Positions 16,925-26,363 of a stretch of 64,000 nt of DNA are shown one piece after another. Position numbers and translations under genes: made by a program. Source of the DNA: Streptomyces maremycinicus (GTDB lineage: Bacteria; Actinomycetota; Actinomycetes; Streptomycetales; Streptomycetaceae); assembly GCF_001184025.1 (NCBI RefSeq), contig NZ_BBYG01000026.1:1-64000 (forward strand), given 5' to 3'. The notes beneath the pieces are model-generated. The model was not told the origin of the DNA and ran no database searches. It saw nothing but the letters and a program-made list of their open reading frames with translations. Within the stretch, counting starts at the first letter, position 1, and each line of letters opens with the position of its first letter.

Positions 16925-17250
16925 GGGGGACAGGTTACGGGGTGCGGTCACCCGGGTGCCGGGCCCCCGGCCGCCGTTGTGGTGTTCGCCACGGAGGGGC
17001 GGGCGTGCGTCCCGGCCGCTCGCGCCCGCGCGGCGAGGCCGGCCCTGTCACGTCCACGCGCGCCCCGCACGCCCCGCGCGCCCCGCACGCCGTCACCGCG
17101 CTCACCCCGCGTCCATCACCGCGAGCGTCCCGCGTCCATCACCACGCGCGTCCGCGCTCGTCCCGCGTCCTCCCCACGACCGTCCGCGCCCGTCACCGCG
17201 ACCGTCCCGCGTCCATCACCGCGACCGTGCCGCGCCCGTCATCGGGCTCG
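16925..17250. repeat. Gene-free stretch with CGCGTCCATCACCGCGACCG-type repeats
   Basis: About 325 bp between the epimerase-like gene and the Ppx gene. From about 17040 to 17240 the sequence repeats CGTCCATCACC, GCGACCGTCCCGC and close variants in irregular order with a period near 18-20 bases. I see no gene, RNA or promoter here except the -10-like TAACCT (16932-16937, minus strand). Confidence 0.65.
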
Positions 17251-18183
17251 TCACTCCGACGCCATGTGATCGAGTTTGCGCAGGATGACGCCCTCCCTGA
17301 GCGCCCAGGGGCAGATCTCCAGCTCCTCCACGCCGAAGAGGTCCATCGCGCCCTCCGCGACGAGCGCGCCCGCGAGGAGTTGGTTGGCGCGCCCCGCGGA
17401 GACGCCCGGCAGTTCCGCCCGCTGGGCGGTCGTCATGCCGGCCAGCCGGGGCACCCAGGCCTCGAGCGACTCGCGCTTGAGCTGCCGCTCGACGTAGGGG
17501 CCGTCGACCGAGCGCGCGGCGCCGGCGATACGGGCGAGCTGTTTGAACGTCTTCGACGTGGCGACGACGTGGTCGGGGGCGCCGAAGCGCTTGAACTCCC
17601 CGACCGTGCGGGCGATCTGCGCGCGGGCGTGACGGCGCACGGCCCGTATGTCCTCAGGGTCGGGCGGGTCGCCGGGCAGCCAGCCCGCGGTGAGCCGGCC
17701 GGCGCCGAGCGGCAGCGAGACGGCCGCGTCGGGCTCCTCGTCGATGCCGTAGGCGATCTCCAGGGAGCCGCCGCCGATGTCCAGGACCAGCAGCTTTCCG
17801 GCGGACCAGCCGAACCAGCGGCGGGCGGCGAGGAAGGTGAGCCGGGCCTCCTCGGCGCCGGTGAGCACCTGGAGCTCGACGCCGGTCTCGGCCTGCACGC
17901 GCGCGAGGACGTCGTCGGCGTTGCTGGCCTCGCGCACGGCGGAGGTCGCGAACGGCAGCAGGTCCTCCACGCCCTTGTCCTCGGCGGCCTGGAGCGCCTC
18001 CTGGATCACGGCGATCAGTTTGTCGATGCCCTCGGGGCCGATCGCGCCGTCGTCGTCGAGGAGTTGGGCAAGGCGGAGTTCCGCCTTGTGCGAGTGCGCG
18101 GGCAGGGGGCACGCGCCGGGGTGCGCGTCCACCACCAGCAGATGCACCGTGTTCGATCCCACGTCGAGGACACCGAGTCTCAT
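17251..18183 (-). CDS. Ppx/GppA family phosphatase
   Basis: 310 residues of the sugar kinase/actin-like fold that hydrolyses exopolyphosphate or the 5'-phosphate of pppGpp. Markers are LGVLDVGSNTVHLLVVD (phosphate 1 loop), ATSAVREASNADDV, LTGAEEARLTFLAARRWF with the catalytic Glu, LLVLDIGGGSLEIAYG (phosphate 2) and a closing CPWALREGVILR. The length is that of the short Ppx form found in actinobacteria, lacking the C-terminal HD domain. It starts at ATG 18183, 71 bp from the divergent cysteine-rich protein gene. Polyphosphate versus pppGpp specificity is undecided. Confidence 0.93.
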   Translation of the reverse strand: MRLGVLDVGSNTVHLLVVDAHPGACPLPAHSHKAELRLAQLLDDDGAIGPEGIDKLIAVIQEALQAAEDKGVEDLLPFATSAVREASNADDVLARVQAETGVELQVLTGAEEARLTFLAARRWFGWSAGKLLVLDIGGGSLEIAYGIDEEPDAAVSLPLGAGRLTAGWLPGDPPDPEDIRAVRRHARAQIARTVGEFKRFGAPDHVVATSKTFKQLARIAGAARSVDGPYVERQLKRESLEAWVPRLAGMTTAQRAELPGVSAGRANQLLAGALVAEGAMDLFGVEELEICPWALREGVILRKLDHMASE

Positions 18184-18254
18184 GTAGGGAACGCTACTGC
18201 CCAGAGCGCCCCTGGCCGTCCCCGAAGCGGCGCCGGGCGACTTACCCTGGACGA

Positions 18255-19139
18255 GTGCCAAAGACGAACAAGGCGAAAACCGACAAATCTACCGACGGTT
18301 CTTCGCGGGCGAAGCCGGTGAAGCCATCGAAGAGGTCGAACAAGGCCCAGGCCGCGGATGCGAAGGCCCTGGCGGCGGAAGCTCTGGCCGCGGACGAGAA
18401 GGGTCTGGACTTCGCGCGCGCGTGGGTGGAGTTCCCCGACCCCGCGGACGACGAACAGATCTTCCGGTGCGACCTGACCTGGCTGACCTCCCGCTGGAAC
18501 TGCATCTTCGGCAGCGGCTGCCAGGGCATCCAGCCGGGCCGCGCGGCCGACGGCTGCTGCACCCTGGGCGCCCACTTCTCCGACGAGGACGACGAGAAGC
18601 GCGTCGCCGGACACGTGGCGCGGCTGACGCCGGACATCTGGCAGCACCACGACGAGGGCGTCCGGGACGGCTGGGTCTCGGAGGACGAAGAGGGCTCGCG
18701 CCAGACCCGCCCGTTCAACGGCTCGTGCATCTTCCAGAACCGCCCCGGCTTCGCGGGCGGCGCGGGCTGCTCGCTGCACATCCTGGCGCTCAAGGAGGGA
18801 CGCGAGCCGCTGGAGACCAAGCCGGACGTCTGCTGGCAGCTGCCGGTCCGCCGGACGTACGACTGGATCGACCGGCCCGACGACACCCGCGTGCTCCAGG
18901 TGTCGATCGGCGAGTACGACCGCCGCGGCTGGGGGCCGGGCGGTCATGACCTGCACTGGTGGTGCACGTCCGCGACCTCGGCACACGGCGCGGGCGACCC
19001 GGTGTACGTCTCGTATCGTCCGGAGCTGACCGAGCTGATGGGCAAGGCCGGCTACGACCGTCTGGTCGAGCTGTGCGAACAGCGCCTGGCCTCGCAGCTC
19101 CCGCTGGTGGCCCCGCACCCGGCGGACCCGACACGCTGA
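18255..19139 (+). CDS. Cysteine-rich DUF3109/YkgJ-like protein
   Basis: 294 residues with ten cysteines (72, 83, 89, 101, 102, 158, 172, 193, 237, 274) after a Lys/Ala-rich N-terminus of about 50 residues. The blocks CDLTWLTSRWNCIFGSGC, GCCTLGAHFSDEDDEKRV, SCIFQNRPGFAGGAGCSLH and DVCWQLPVRR recall the CC-x-GAxL, C-x-I and CxLyPiR blocks of DUF3109/YkgJ proteins, which are thought to bind zinc or an Fe-S cluster. Function is unknown. The GTG at 18255 lies six bases after TACCCT with no ribosome-binding site, so the message is probably leaderless. It is divergent from the Ppx gene. Confidence 0.8.
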   Translation: MPKTNKAKTDKSTDGSSRAKPVKPSKRSNKAQAADAKALAAEALAADEKGLDFARAWVEFPDPADDEQIFRCDLTWLTSRWNCIFGSGCQGIQPGRAADGCCTLGAHFSDEDDEKRVAGHVARLTPDIWQHHDEGVRDGWVSEDEEGSRQTRPFNGSCIFQNRPGFAGGAGCSLHILALKEGREPLETKPDVCWQLPVRRTYDWIDRPDDTRVLQVSIGEYDRRGWGPGGHDLHWWCTSATSAHGAGDPVYVSYRPELTELMGKAGYDRLVELCEQRLASQLPLVAPHPADPTR

Positions 19140-19255
19140 GGAGCACCCGGTACGGCGACGCCGGCCGCCGGGTTTCCGGGTTCCGGGCCGCCCGCCAGGC
19201 GCCGACCTGACGGGCGTCCGGCCGACCCCTACTGCCCTTACGGCCCCTGCGGCCC

Positions 19256-21127
19256 CTACGACGTCTCCGGGCTCGGGGGGTCGCTGTCGTCGGGCGGTGC
19301 GGGCGGGCCGTCCGAGGCCGTCGGGGACGGGTCGCCCGGCGTGGGCTCCGGGTCGGCGGAGGACGGCGGATCGGTCGGGGCGGGGTCCGGGGACGACGGC
19401 GCCGTGGGCGTCGGCTCCGGGCCGGACGACGTGGGCGGACCGCCGGGACGGCCCGGGCCGGGGCCGTTGCCCGGGTCCGAGGGGCCGGGCGCGCTGCCGT
19501 AGCCCTCGATGGTGACGACGGCGCCCGCCGGAGCGACGGCCACGCGCGCGTGCCAGCGCCCGGAGGGCTCGCGCAGATGATCGACGAACACCTTGATCGT
19601 CACCGACTCGCCGGGCTTCAGCGTGCCCGTGGAGCGGCTCAGATAGAGCCAGGAGGACGCGGTGGTGGCCGACCAGCGGAGCGGGCCGTCGCCGTCGGCG
19701 GCCGCGGTGAGGGTGATGAGGGTGGTGTCGCCGCTGTTGGCGGCCGTCACCGAGAGCTTTCCCGCGCCCCGGCCGAGCCCCGTGACGCTGACGACCTCCA
19801 CGGAGACGTCCGGTCCGCCGGCCTTGGGAAGGCCGGTGCCGGGGCGGGTGCTGGCGTTGCCCGCGTTCTCGTAGCCGCCGACCGTCTCGCCGTCGAGACT
19901 GTCGGAGCCGTGCGCCTCACTGGCGCTGGCCGAGCGGCCCTCGGCCCCCTCCCCCGTCGGCGTCCCCCGGTAGGCCGCCCACAGGGCGAGCACGGGAGCG
20001 GCGACGACGGTGGCGACGACGGTCGTGGTGACGGCACGCGCGCGGAGCCGCTCCCGGCGGGCGGCCCGGTCCTTGGGGTCCATCGGGAAGCCGCGCCGGT
20101 CGTAGCGCGGTGCGGCGGCGCCCCGCGCGCGCGGGAGGTGGCTCATGGCCATGTGCAGCTCCGCGCGGGGTGCCGACAGGACGGGCAGCTCGGCGGGGGT
20201 GACACCGGCGCCGGGCCAGCGGCCGGGGACGGCGCGTTCGGCGGCCCGGCGGCAGTGCGGGCAGTCGTCGACATGGCGGACGAGCTCACGGCGCAGGGCG
20301 GCGTTGAGCACGAGCCGGCGCTCGCCGGTGAGACGGGTCACACCGGGACAGCCGCCGGTCTCGACGACGGCGAGCGCCGCGCGGGTCCGCTCGACCTCGC
20401 AGGCGGCGGAGGCGAGCAGCTCGCGGGCCGCGGCGAGGTCCTTGCCGAGGACGGCGGCCACCTCGTGGGGGGCGAGGTGGTGGCGTACGGCGAGTTCGAG
20501 CGCCTCGCGCTGTTCCGGGGTGGTGCCGGCGGCTTCCGGCCAGGCGAGCTGGGTCAGTTCGTGCCGCCGCCGCTCCCCGGCCTCGTCGGCGACGGGCGGG
20601 CCGGGCGGGCCGGGCGGGCCGGGCGGGCCGGGCGGGCCGGGCGGGCCGGGCGGTGTACTTCCGCCCGTGGCGTCGGAGGCGCCGGTGGCACTGATGGCAC
20701 TCGCGGCCGTCCCGGGCTTGGTGCCGGGCTGCCGGTGGGCGCCGTCGCGGGCCGCGGCGTGCGTGCCCTGACGTTTCTGCGCGCCCCGCAGTCTCTGCGC
20801 GCCCTGACGTTTCTGCTTGGCCTCGGTGAGCTTGCGCAGACACGCCCAGCGGGCCAGCGCGTACAGCCAGGCCCGGCGGTCGCCCTCCGCGTCGGGACCG
20901 CGCTGGCCACGCCGTTCGGCGAACGTGAGGACGTCACCGAGAGCGGCGGTGGCCGCTTCGTGATCGCACAGGACGGACAGGCAATAGGTGAACAGGCCGT
21001 CCAGGTAGGGCTCGTAGCGTGCGGGGGGTCGCTGCGCGAGCGTGCGCGCCGCGGCGCCGTCGCGCGCCTCCCGGTGCGCCCGGTGTGCACCGGTCGTGCG
21101 GGTCGAGGTTTCCGGGCTGCTGCTCAT
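19256..21127 (-). CDS. Sigma-like / zinc-finger / BACON membrane protein
   Basis: 623 residues with an unusual order. Residues 35-110 resemble ECF sigma region 2 (YEPYLDGLFTYCLSVLCDHEAATAALGDV, RAWLYALARWACLRKL). A Gly-Pro-Pro repeat follows (six GPP), then a region-4-like part (TPEQREALELAVRHHLAPHEVAAVLG). Next are a zinc-finger anti-sigma motif (RELVRHVDDCPHC) and one membrane helix (VVATVVAAPVLALWAAY). An extracytoplasmic BACON-like domain (LRWSATTASSWLYLSRSTGTLKPGES) and a Pro/Ser/Asp tail end it. It may read as a sigma and anti-sigma pair fused to a surface domain; whether it binds RNA polymerase is unknown. GTG 21130 is an alternative start. Confidence 0.8.
   Translation of the reverse strand: MSSSPETSTRTTGAHRAHREARDGAAARTLAQRPPARYEPYLDGLFTYCLSVLCDHEAATAALGDVLTFAERRGQRGPDAEGDRRAWLYALARWACLRKLTEAKQKRQGAQRLRGAQKRQGTHAAARDGAHRQPGTKPGTAASAISATGASDATGGSTPPGPPGPPGPPGPPGPPGPPVADEAGERRRHELTQLAWPEAAGTTPEQREALELAVRHHLAPHEVAAVLGKDLAAARELLASAACEVERTRAALAVVETGGCPGVTRLTGERRLVLNAALRRELVRHVDDCPHCRRAAERAVPGRWPGAGVTPAELPVLSAPRAELHMAMSHLPRARGAAAPRYDRRGFPMDPKDRAARRERLRARAVTTTVVATVVAAPVLALWAAYRGTPTGEGAEGRSASASEAHGSDSLDGETVGGYENAGNASTRPGTGLPKAGGPDVSVEVVSVTGLGRGAGKLSVTAANSGDTTLITLTAAADGDGPLRWSATTASSWLYLSRSTGTLKPGESVTIKVFVDHLREPSGRWHARVAVAPAGAVVTIEGYGSAPGPSDPGNGPGPGRPGGPPTSSGPEPTPTAPSSPDPAPTDPPSSADPEPTPGDPSPTASDGPPAPPDDSDPPSPETS
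20594..20652 (-). repeat. 9-bp repeat encoding Gly-Pro-Pro
   Basis: Six tandem copies of GGGCGGGCC on the plus strand encode (GPP)6 in the BACON-domain protein. A perfect short array like this is prone to slippage in steps of three residues, so the linker length may vary between strains. Confidence 0.9.
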
Positions 21128-21404
21128 CACCCGTGCGACCGTAGGCGGCCCGGAACCAGGTCTTCTTGTCCCTTGAGTCCTTTTAATCCGTACGGGTGAA
21201 ACGATCCCTCATAAGGGGACAGCGGAGGGGGGTCCCATGGCTCGTTCGTGACGGGGCGTGGCCGGAACCCAAGGGGTGCCTGCCCTCTCCGGGAGGGCGC
21301 GGGTCCGCGCGGAGCTGCGAAAAGGCACGCGGGACGGGCGTCCGGCGAGGCCGCTCGTCCACAGGCGCGTCCGGTTGTCGGTGGCGGCGGCTACGGTTTC
21401 CCCC

Positions 21405-22814
21405 ATGGCTGCCCGTACGAAGACCACCAAGGACCGTCCGTCCTACCGCTGCACCGAATGCGGCTGGCAGACGGCCAAGTGGCTCGGCCGCTGCCCCGAG
21501 TGCCAGGCCTGGGGGACGGTCGAGGAGTACGGCACGCCCGCGGTCCGTACGACGGCACCGGGCCGCGTCACCACGTCCGCCCTGCCCATCGGCGAGGTCG
21601 ACGGGCGGACGGCCACCGCCCGCCCCACCGGCGTGCCCGAGCTGGACCGCGTCCTCGGCGGCGGACTCGTACCGGGCGCGGTCGTCCTGCTGGCCGGCGA
21701 GCCGGGCGTGGGCAAGTCGACCCTCCTGCTGGACGTGGCGGCCAAGTCGGCGAGCGACGAACACCGCACGCTGTACGTGACCGGTGAGGAATCCGCCTCC
21801 CAGGTCCGCATGCGCGCCGACCGCATCGGCGCCATCGACGACCACCTGTATCTGGCCGCCGAGACCGATCTCGCGGCCGTCCTCGGACACTTGGACGCGG
21901 TGAAGCCGTCCCTGCTGATCATGGACTCCGTGCAGACCGTGGCCTCCCCGGAGATCGACGGGGCGCCCGGCGGCATGGCGCAGGTCCGCGAGGTCGCCGG
22001 CGCCCTGATCCGCGCCTCCAAGGAACGCGGCATGTCCACGCTTCTGGTGGGCCATGTCACCAAGGACGGCGCGATCGCCGGCCCCCGCCTCCTCGAACAC
22101 CTCGTGGACGTCGTGCTGAGCTTCGAGGGGGACCGCCACGCGCGCCTGCGCCTGGTGCGCGGCGTCAAGAACCGTTACGGCGCCACCGACGAGGTCGGCT
22201 GCTTCGAGCTGCACGACGAGGGCATCACGGGCCTCGCCGACCCGAGCGGACTCTTCCTGACCCGACGTGACGAACCGGTCCCGGGCACCTGTCTGACGGT
22301 CACCCTCGAGGGCCGGCGTCCCCTGGTCGCCGAAGTGCAGGCCCTCACGGTCGACTCGCAGATCCCCTCACCCCGCCGCACGACGTCCGGCCTGGAGACC
22401 TCCCGGGTCTCGATGATGCTGGCCGTCCTGGAGCAGCGCGGCAAGATCAGCGCCCTGGGCAAGCGGGACATCTACTCGGCGACGGTGGGCGGCGTGAAGC
22501 TCTCGGAGCCCGCCGCCGACCTGGCGATCGCCCTCGCCCTGGCCTCCGCCGCGAGCGACACCCCGCTGCCGAAGAACCTGGTCGCGATCGGCGAAGTCGG
22601 CCTCGCGGGCGAGGTCAGGCGCGTCACGGGTGTCCAGCGCAGGCTCTCCGAGGCGCACCGCCTGGGCTTCACGCACGCGCTCGTGCCGGGCGACCCCGGC
22701 AAGATCCCCGCGGGCATGAAGGTCCTGGAAGTCGCGGACATAGGGGACGCTCTGCGGGTGCTGCCGCGTTCCCGTCGGCGAGACGCCCCACGGGAGGCGG
22801 AGGAGCGCCGGTAG
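21405..22814 (+). CDS. radA: DNA repair protein RadA
   Basis: 469 residues, a RecA-like ATPase and helicase that promotes branch migration in recombination. The N-terminal C4 zinc finger is CTECGWQTAKWLGRCPEC. Walker A is GEPGVGKSTLLL, the RadA-specific motif is KNRYGATDEVG, and a Lon protease-like C-terminal domain includes DLAIALALASAASDTPLPKN and GEVGLAGEVRRV. ATG 21405 is chosen because it begins the conserved N-terminus; TACGGT seven bases before suggests a leaderless message. The disA gene follows after 80 bp on the same strand, the usual radA-disA order. Confidence 0.97.
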   Translation: MAARTKTTKDRPSYRCTECGWQTAKWLGRCPECQAWGTVEEYGTPAVRTTAPGRVTTSALPIGEVDGRTATARPTGVPELDRVLGGGLVPGAVVLLAGEPGVGKSTLLLDVAAKSASDEHRTLYVTGEESASQVRMRADRIGAIDDHLYLAAETDLAAVLGHLDAVKPSLLIMDSVQTVASPEIDGAPGGMAQVREVAGALIRASKERGMSTLLVGHVTKDGAIAGPRLLEHLVDVVLSFEGDRHARLRLVRGVKNRYGATDEVGCFELHDEGITGLADPSGLFLTRRDEPVPGTCLTVTLEGRRPLVAEVQALTVDSQIPSPRRTTSGLETSRVSMMLAVLEQRGKISALGKRDIYSATVGGVKLSEPAADLAIALALASAASDTPLPKNLVAIGEVGLAGEVRRVTGVQRRLSEAHRLGFTHALVPGDPGKIPAGMKVLEVADIGDALRVLPRSRRRDAPREAEERR

Positions 22815-22894
22815 ACTTTGCCCTGGTCTCGCCCGTCCGTACGAAACGAGTGCGCGGAACGGGAGCGTCCCAGACCTGTGACCGGAGGAGTGCA

Positions 22895-24019
22895 GTGGCA
22901 GCCAACGACCGGGCGGCAGCTCCCGGAAAGTCCGGTGGGAGTTCCGGTGCAGACGGCCTGATGCGTGCCGCGCTGAGCGCGGTGGCTCCCGGCACGGCCC
23001 TGCGCGACGGCCTGGAGCGGATCCTTCGCGGCAACACCGGCGGGCTCATCGTGCTGGGCTCCGACAAGACCGTCGAGGCGATGTGCACGGGCGGATTCGT
23101 CCTGGACGTGGAGTTCGCGGCCACCCGCCTGCGTGAGCTGTGCAAGCTCGACGGCGGCATCGTGGTCTCCTCCGACCTGTCGAAGATCCTGCGGGCGGGC
23201 GTCCAGCTGGTGCCGGACCCCACGATCCCCACCGAGGAGACCGGCACCCGGCACCGCACGGCGGACCGGGTCAGCAAGCAGGTCGGCTTCCCGATCGTCT
23301 CGGTCTCCCAGTCCATGCGGCTGATCGCCCTGTACGTCGACGGCCAGCGCCGCGTCCTGGAGGACTCCGCGGCGATCCTGTCCCGCGCGAACCAGGCACT
23401 GGCGACCCTGGAGCGCTACAAGCTCCGCCTGGACGAGGTCGCGGGAACGTTGTCAGCGCTGGAGATCGAGGACCTGGTGACGGTCCGGGACGTCTCCGCG
23501 GTGGCCCAGCGCCTGGAGATGGTGCGCCGCATCGCCACCGAAATCGCCGAATACGTGGTCGAACTGGGTACGGACGGGCGACTGCTCGCCCTCCAGCTCG
23601 ACGAGTTGATCGCGGGCGTGGAGCCGGAGCGCGAGCTGGTGGTCCGGGACTACGTGCCCGAGCCCACGGCGAAGCGCTCCCGCACGGTCGACGAGGCGCT
23701 GTACGAGCTGAACGCCCTCAGCCACGCCGAACTCCTGGAAATGTCCACCGTGGCCCGCGCGTTGGGCTACACCGGTTCGCCCGAGGCACTCGACTCGGCG
23801 GTCTCTCCCCGCGGCTTCCGCCTGCTGGCGAAGGTGCCGCGACTGCCCGGCGCCATCATCGACCGCCTCGTCGAGCACTTCGGCGGTCTCCAGAAGCTCC
23901 TCGCCGCGAGCGTCGACGACCTCCAGACGGTCGACGGCGTGGGCGAGGCACGGGCCCGCAGCGTCCGCGAGGGCCTGTCACGACTGGCGGAGTCGTCGAT
24001 CCTGGAGCGGTACGTCTAG
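22895..24019 (+). CDS. disA: DNA integrity scanning protein / diadenylate cyclase
   Basis: 374 residues. Makes c-di-AMP from two ATP and scans DNA for branched structures. The N-terminal DAC domain has the catalytic aspartate at Asp86 (LDGGIVVSS; the usual DGA is DGG here) and Arg119-His120-Arg121 in TGTRHRTADR. A helical spine follows, and a C-terminal helix-hairpin-helix DNA-binding part (LQTVDGVGEARARSV). The start is GTG 22895 with GGAGGAG at 22884-22890; this numbering puts the aspartate at 86, matching the residue I remember as mutated in S. venezuelae DisA. It follows radA and is probably co-transcribed with it. Confidence 0.95.
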   Translation: MAANDRAAAPGKSGGSSGADGLMRAALSAVAPGTALRDGLERILRGNTGGLIVLGSDKTVEAMCTGGFVLDVEFAATRLRELCKLDGGIVVSSDLSKILRAGVQLVPDPTIPTEETGTRHRTADRVSKQVGFPIVSVSQSMRLIALYVDGQRRVLEDSAAILSRANQALATLERYKLRLDEVAGTLSALEIEDLVTVRDVSAVAQRLEMVRRIATEIAEYVVELGTDGRLLALQLDELIAGVEPERELVVRDYVPEPTAKRSRTVDEALYELNALSHAELLEMSTVARALGYTGSPEALDSAVSPRGFRLLAKVPRLPGAIIDRLVEHFGGLQKLLAASVDDLQTVDGVGEARARSVREGLSRLAESSILERYV

Positions 24020-24316
24020 GACCCGTCCGGCCGGTCCGGGAGCGCCGGGTTCAGACGGGCCCGGGAGCACCGGGTCCGGGAGCCTCGGGTTTCGCCGGTC
24101 GATCCGGCGGCTGGTCAGGCAGGTCGATCCGGTCGCGGCCGTCGGCACGACGCACCATGCCGGCTCCCCTGTGTCCGCGCCGGCTCCCCCGTGCCCGCAG
24201 CCTGGACCCGCAGCCGCTGGGCCAGCAACCCCTGGGCCCACAGCCGTGGCCCCATAGCCGCGGCCCATAGCCCTGGGCCGGCAGCCCGCTGGGCCGCTCG
24301 ACAGGTACAGGTCTGT
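24020..24316. other. Intergenic stretch with short repeats
   Basis: About 300 bp between disA and a convergent unknown gene. From 24185 to 24300 it carries irregular repeats of CCTGGGCCCACAGCC and CCGCTGGGCC, which can fold into several GC-rich hairpins and may end transcription from both sides. There is no gene. Confidence 0.55.
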
Positions 24317-25159
24317 CTAGTCGGCCTTCAGCACGAACGACGTCTGTGCCTTGGCAAAGCCCGGAGCCTTCGCCTCCAGCAGATACGTACCCGCTCCGGC
24401 CGCGCCCGCCGGAGGAGTCGCGCACTGCGGGGCGCTCGGCTTGCGGTCCCACTTCACGGTGTAGGTGAAGCTGTCCCCGGCCGGCACCCGGTACAGCAGG
24501 CTCCCGGCGGACCTGGGGCAGTCGGCGGACGACCAGTACGCGTCGTCCTCGCCCGCCTGAGTGATCGTCAACACCGCTGCCTTCGGGCCGAGATCGACCT
24601 TGCAGTCGCTCCCGGAGGCGTTCTTCGCGGTCAGCTGGAAGGTGGGTGTCTGGAGCGGCGAGTAGGTGTTCTGGACGCTGCGCAGGGTCAACGTGACCAC
24701 GCCCGGCGTGCAGTTGGGCACGGTCGTCCCGGCCGGGAGCGTCGTCCCGGTACCGCTGCCGCCGCCACTGCCACCGCTGCCGCTGCCGTTGGCGCCGTCG
24801 TCGAGGTCACCGGCACCCGCCGAGTCACCGCCCGAGCCACCTGAGCCGGTGCCGCCGTCCGCGCCGGAGCCGGACCCCGTGCCGGAGCCGGACCCGCTGG
24901 AGCCCCCGTCGCCCGACTCGTCGCGCCCACCCGGGTTTTGGCTGATCGCGGGCCCCGATCCGGACGGTCCCGGTGTGATGGAGGAGGCGGGATTCTTGCC
25001 CCCGCCGCCGTCGGCGCCGTTCTTCTTGCCGCCCCCGCCCGAGGTCACCACCCACAGGGTCAGCATCGCCAACAGGGCGAACACGGACAGCAGTACGACC
25101 CTCCGACGCCAGTAGATGGAGGAGGGAAGCGGCCCGACCGGATTGCGCAGTGATCCCAC
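24317..25159 (-). CDS. Membrane-anchored protein with Gly/Ser linker, unknown function
   Basis: 280 residues from GTG 25159. A short basic cytoplasmic N-terminus precedes one membrane helix (VVLLSVFALLAMLTLWVV). A Gly/Ser/Asp linker of about 100 residues follows, then an extracytoplasmic beta-rich domain (VTLTLRSVQNTYSPLQTPTFQLTAKNASGSDCKVDLGPK) with four Cys residues in all. Such domains are widespread in Streptomyces and uncharacterised. TACAGT seven bases before the GTG suggests a leaderless start. It is convergent with disA and divergent from mutY. Confidence 0.78.
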   Translation of the reverse strand: MGSLRNPVGPLPSSIYWRRRVVLLSVFALLAMLTLWVVTSGGGGKKNGADGGGGKNPASSITPGPSGSGPAISQNPGGRDESGDGGSSGSGSGTGSGSGADGGTGSGGSGGDSAGAGDLDDGANGSGSGGSGGGSGTGTTLPAGTTVPNCTPGVVTLTLRSVQNTYSPLQTPTFQLTAKNASGSDCKVDLGPKAAVLTITQAGEDDAYWSSADCPRSAGSLLYRVPAGDSFTYTVKWDRKPSAPQCATPPAGAAGAGTYLLEAKAPGFAKAQTSFVLKAD

Positions 25160-25430
25160 GGCGCAAACTGTACGAGAGATCGACCGGTTCGCTGGCCCCA
25201 CCCGCCGCCCTGGGCACAACTTTTCCGGATCATCATTCCGGAAACCGTTTCCAGCGCCTCCGACTTCGCCCCGCGCCGCCGCCCCTCCTTGACGATCACA
25301 CCCGTTGCACCTCTGGCCATGAACCCCGCCGCCGGGTCGTCACGCGCGCGTGCGGCGCCCGCGGGGGCCCGCCCGGCCGAGTGGCGGTACGCGCGCGTGC
25401 CCCGGTCCGCATGGCAGGATCGGAAGGGCC

Positions 25431-26363
25431 ATGACTGCGCCCACGAAGCCCCCGCACCGTTCCCCCGCCCGCCCCGACGTCGACTCCACCGCGACGGACC
25501 TGCACTCCCCGGTGATCGACTGGTTCGACGAGAACGCCCGTGACCTGCCCTGGCGGCGCCCCGAGGCCGGCGCGTGGGGCGTGATGGTCAGCGAGTTCAT
25601 GCTCCAGCAGACACCGGTCAGCCGTGTCCTGCCGGTCTACGAGCAGTGGATCGCCCGCTGGCCGCGCCCCGCCGACCTGGCCGCGGAGGCCCCGGGCGAG
25701 GCCGTACGCGCGTGGGGGCGGCTCGGCTACCCGCGCCGCGCCCTGCGGCTGCACGGCGCGGCGGTGGCGATAACGGAACGGCACGGCGGCGACGTACCGT
25801 CCGCCCACGCGCAGCTTCTCGCGCTGCCCGGTGTCGGCGAGTACACGGCCGCGGCCGTGGCCTCCTTCGCCTACGGGCAGCGGCACGCCGTCCTGGACAC
25901 CAACGTCCGCCGTGTCTTCGCGCGCGCCGTCACGGGCGTGCGGTACCCGCCGAACGCCACCACGGCCGCCGAGCGCAAGCTGGCCCGCACCCTGCTGCCC
26001 GAGGACGAGCCGACCGCCGCGCGCTGGGCCGCCGCGTCCATGGAACTCGGCGCGCTCGTCTGCACGGCGAAGAACGAGACGTGTGCGCGCTGCCCGATCT
26101 CCGCGCAGTGCGCCTGGCGGCTCGCGGGGAAGCCGGAGCACGACGGCCCGCCGCGCCGGGGCCAGACGTACGCGGGCACCGACCGCCAGGTCAGGGGCAA
26201 GCTGCTGGCCGTCCTGCGGGAGGCGCACACCCCGGTGCCGCAGGCCGCCCTGGAACGGGTGTGGCACGAGCCGGTGCAACGCGCGCGTGCCCTGGACGGT
26301 CTCGTGGCGGACGGACTGGTCGAGCCGCTCCCGGGCGGGCTGTACCGCCTGCCGCTGACCTGA
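25431..26363 (+). CDS. mutY: A/G-specific adenine DNA glycosylase
   Basis: 310 residues. Removes adenine mispaired with 8-oxoguanine. Markers are SEFMLQQTPVSRVLPVYEQW with the catalytic Glu, the helix-hairpin-helix LPGVGEYTAAAVASFAYG, the catalytic Asp in HAVLDTNVRRVF, and the 4Fe-4S ligands Cys-x6-Cys-x2-Cys-x5-Cys in CTAKNETCARCPISAQC. The C-terminal NUDIX-like domain that reads 8-oxoG in E. coli MutY is largely absent, so this is a short form. ATG 25431 has GGAAGGG upstream. It is a single gene. Confidence 0.95.
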   Translation: MTAPTKPPHRSPARPDVDSTATDLHSPVIDWFDENARDLPWRRPEAGAWGVMVSEFMLQQTPVSRVLPVYEQWIARWPRPADLAAEAPGEAVRAWGRLGYPRRALRLHGAAVAITERHGGDVPSAHAQLLALPGVGEYTAAAVASFAYGQRHAVLDTNVRRVFARAVTGVRYPPNATTAAERKLARTLLPEDEPTAARWAAASMELGALVCTAKNETCARCPISAQCAWRLAGKPEHDGPPRRGQTYAGTDRQVRGKLLAVLREAHTPVPQAALERVWHEPVQRARALDGLVADGLVEPLPGGLYRLPLT

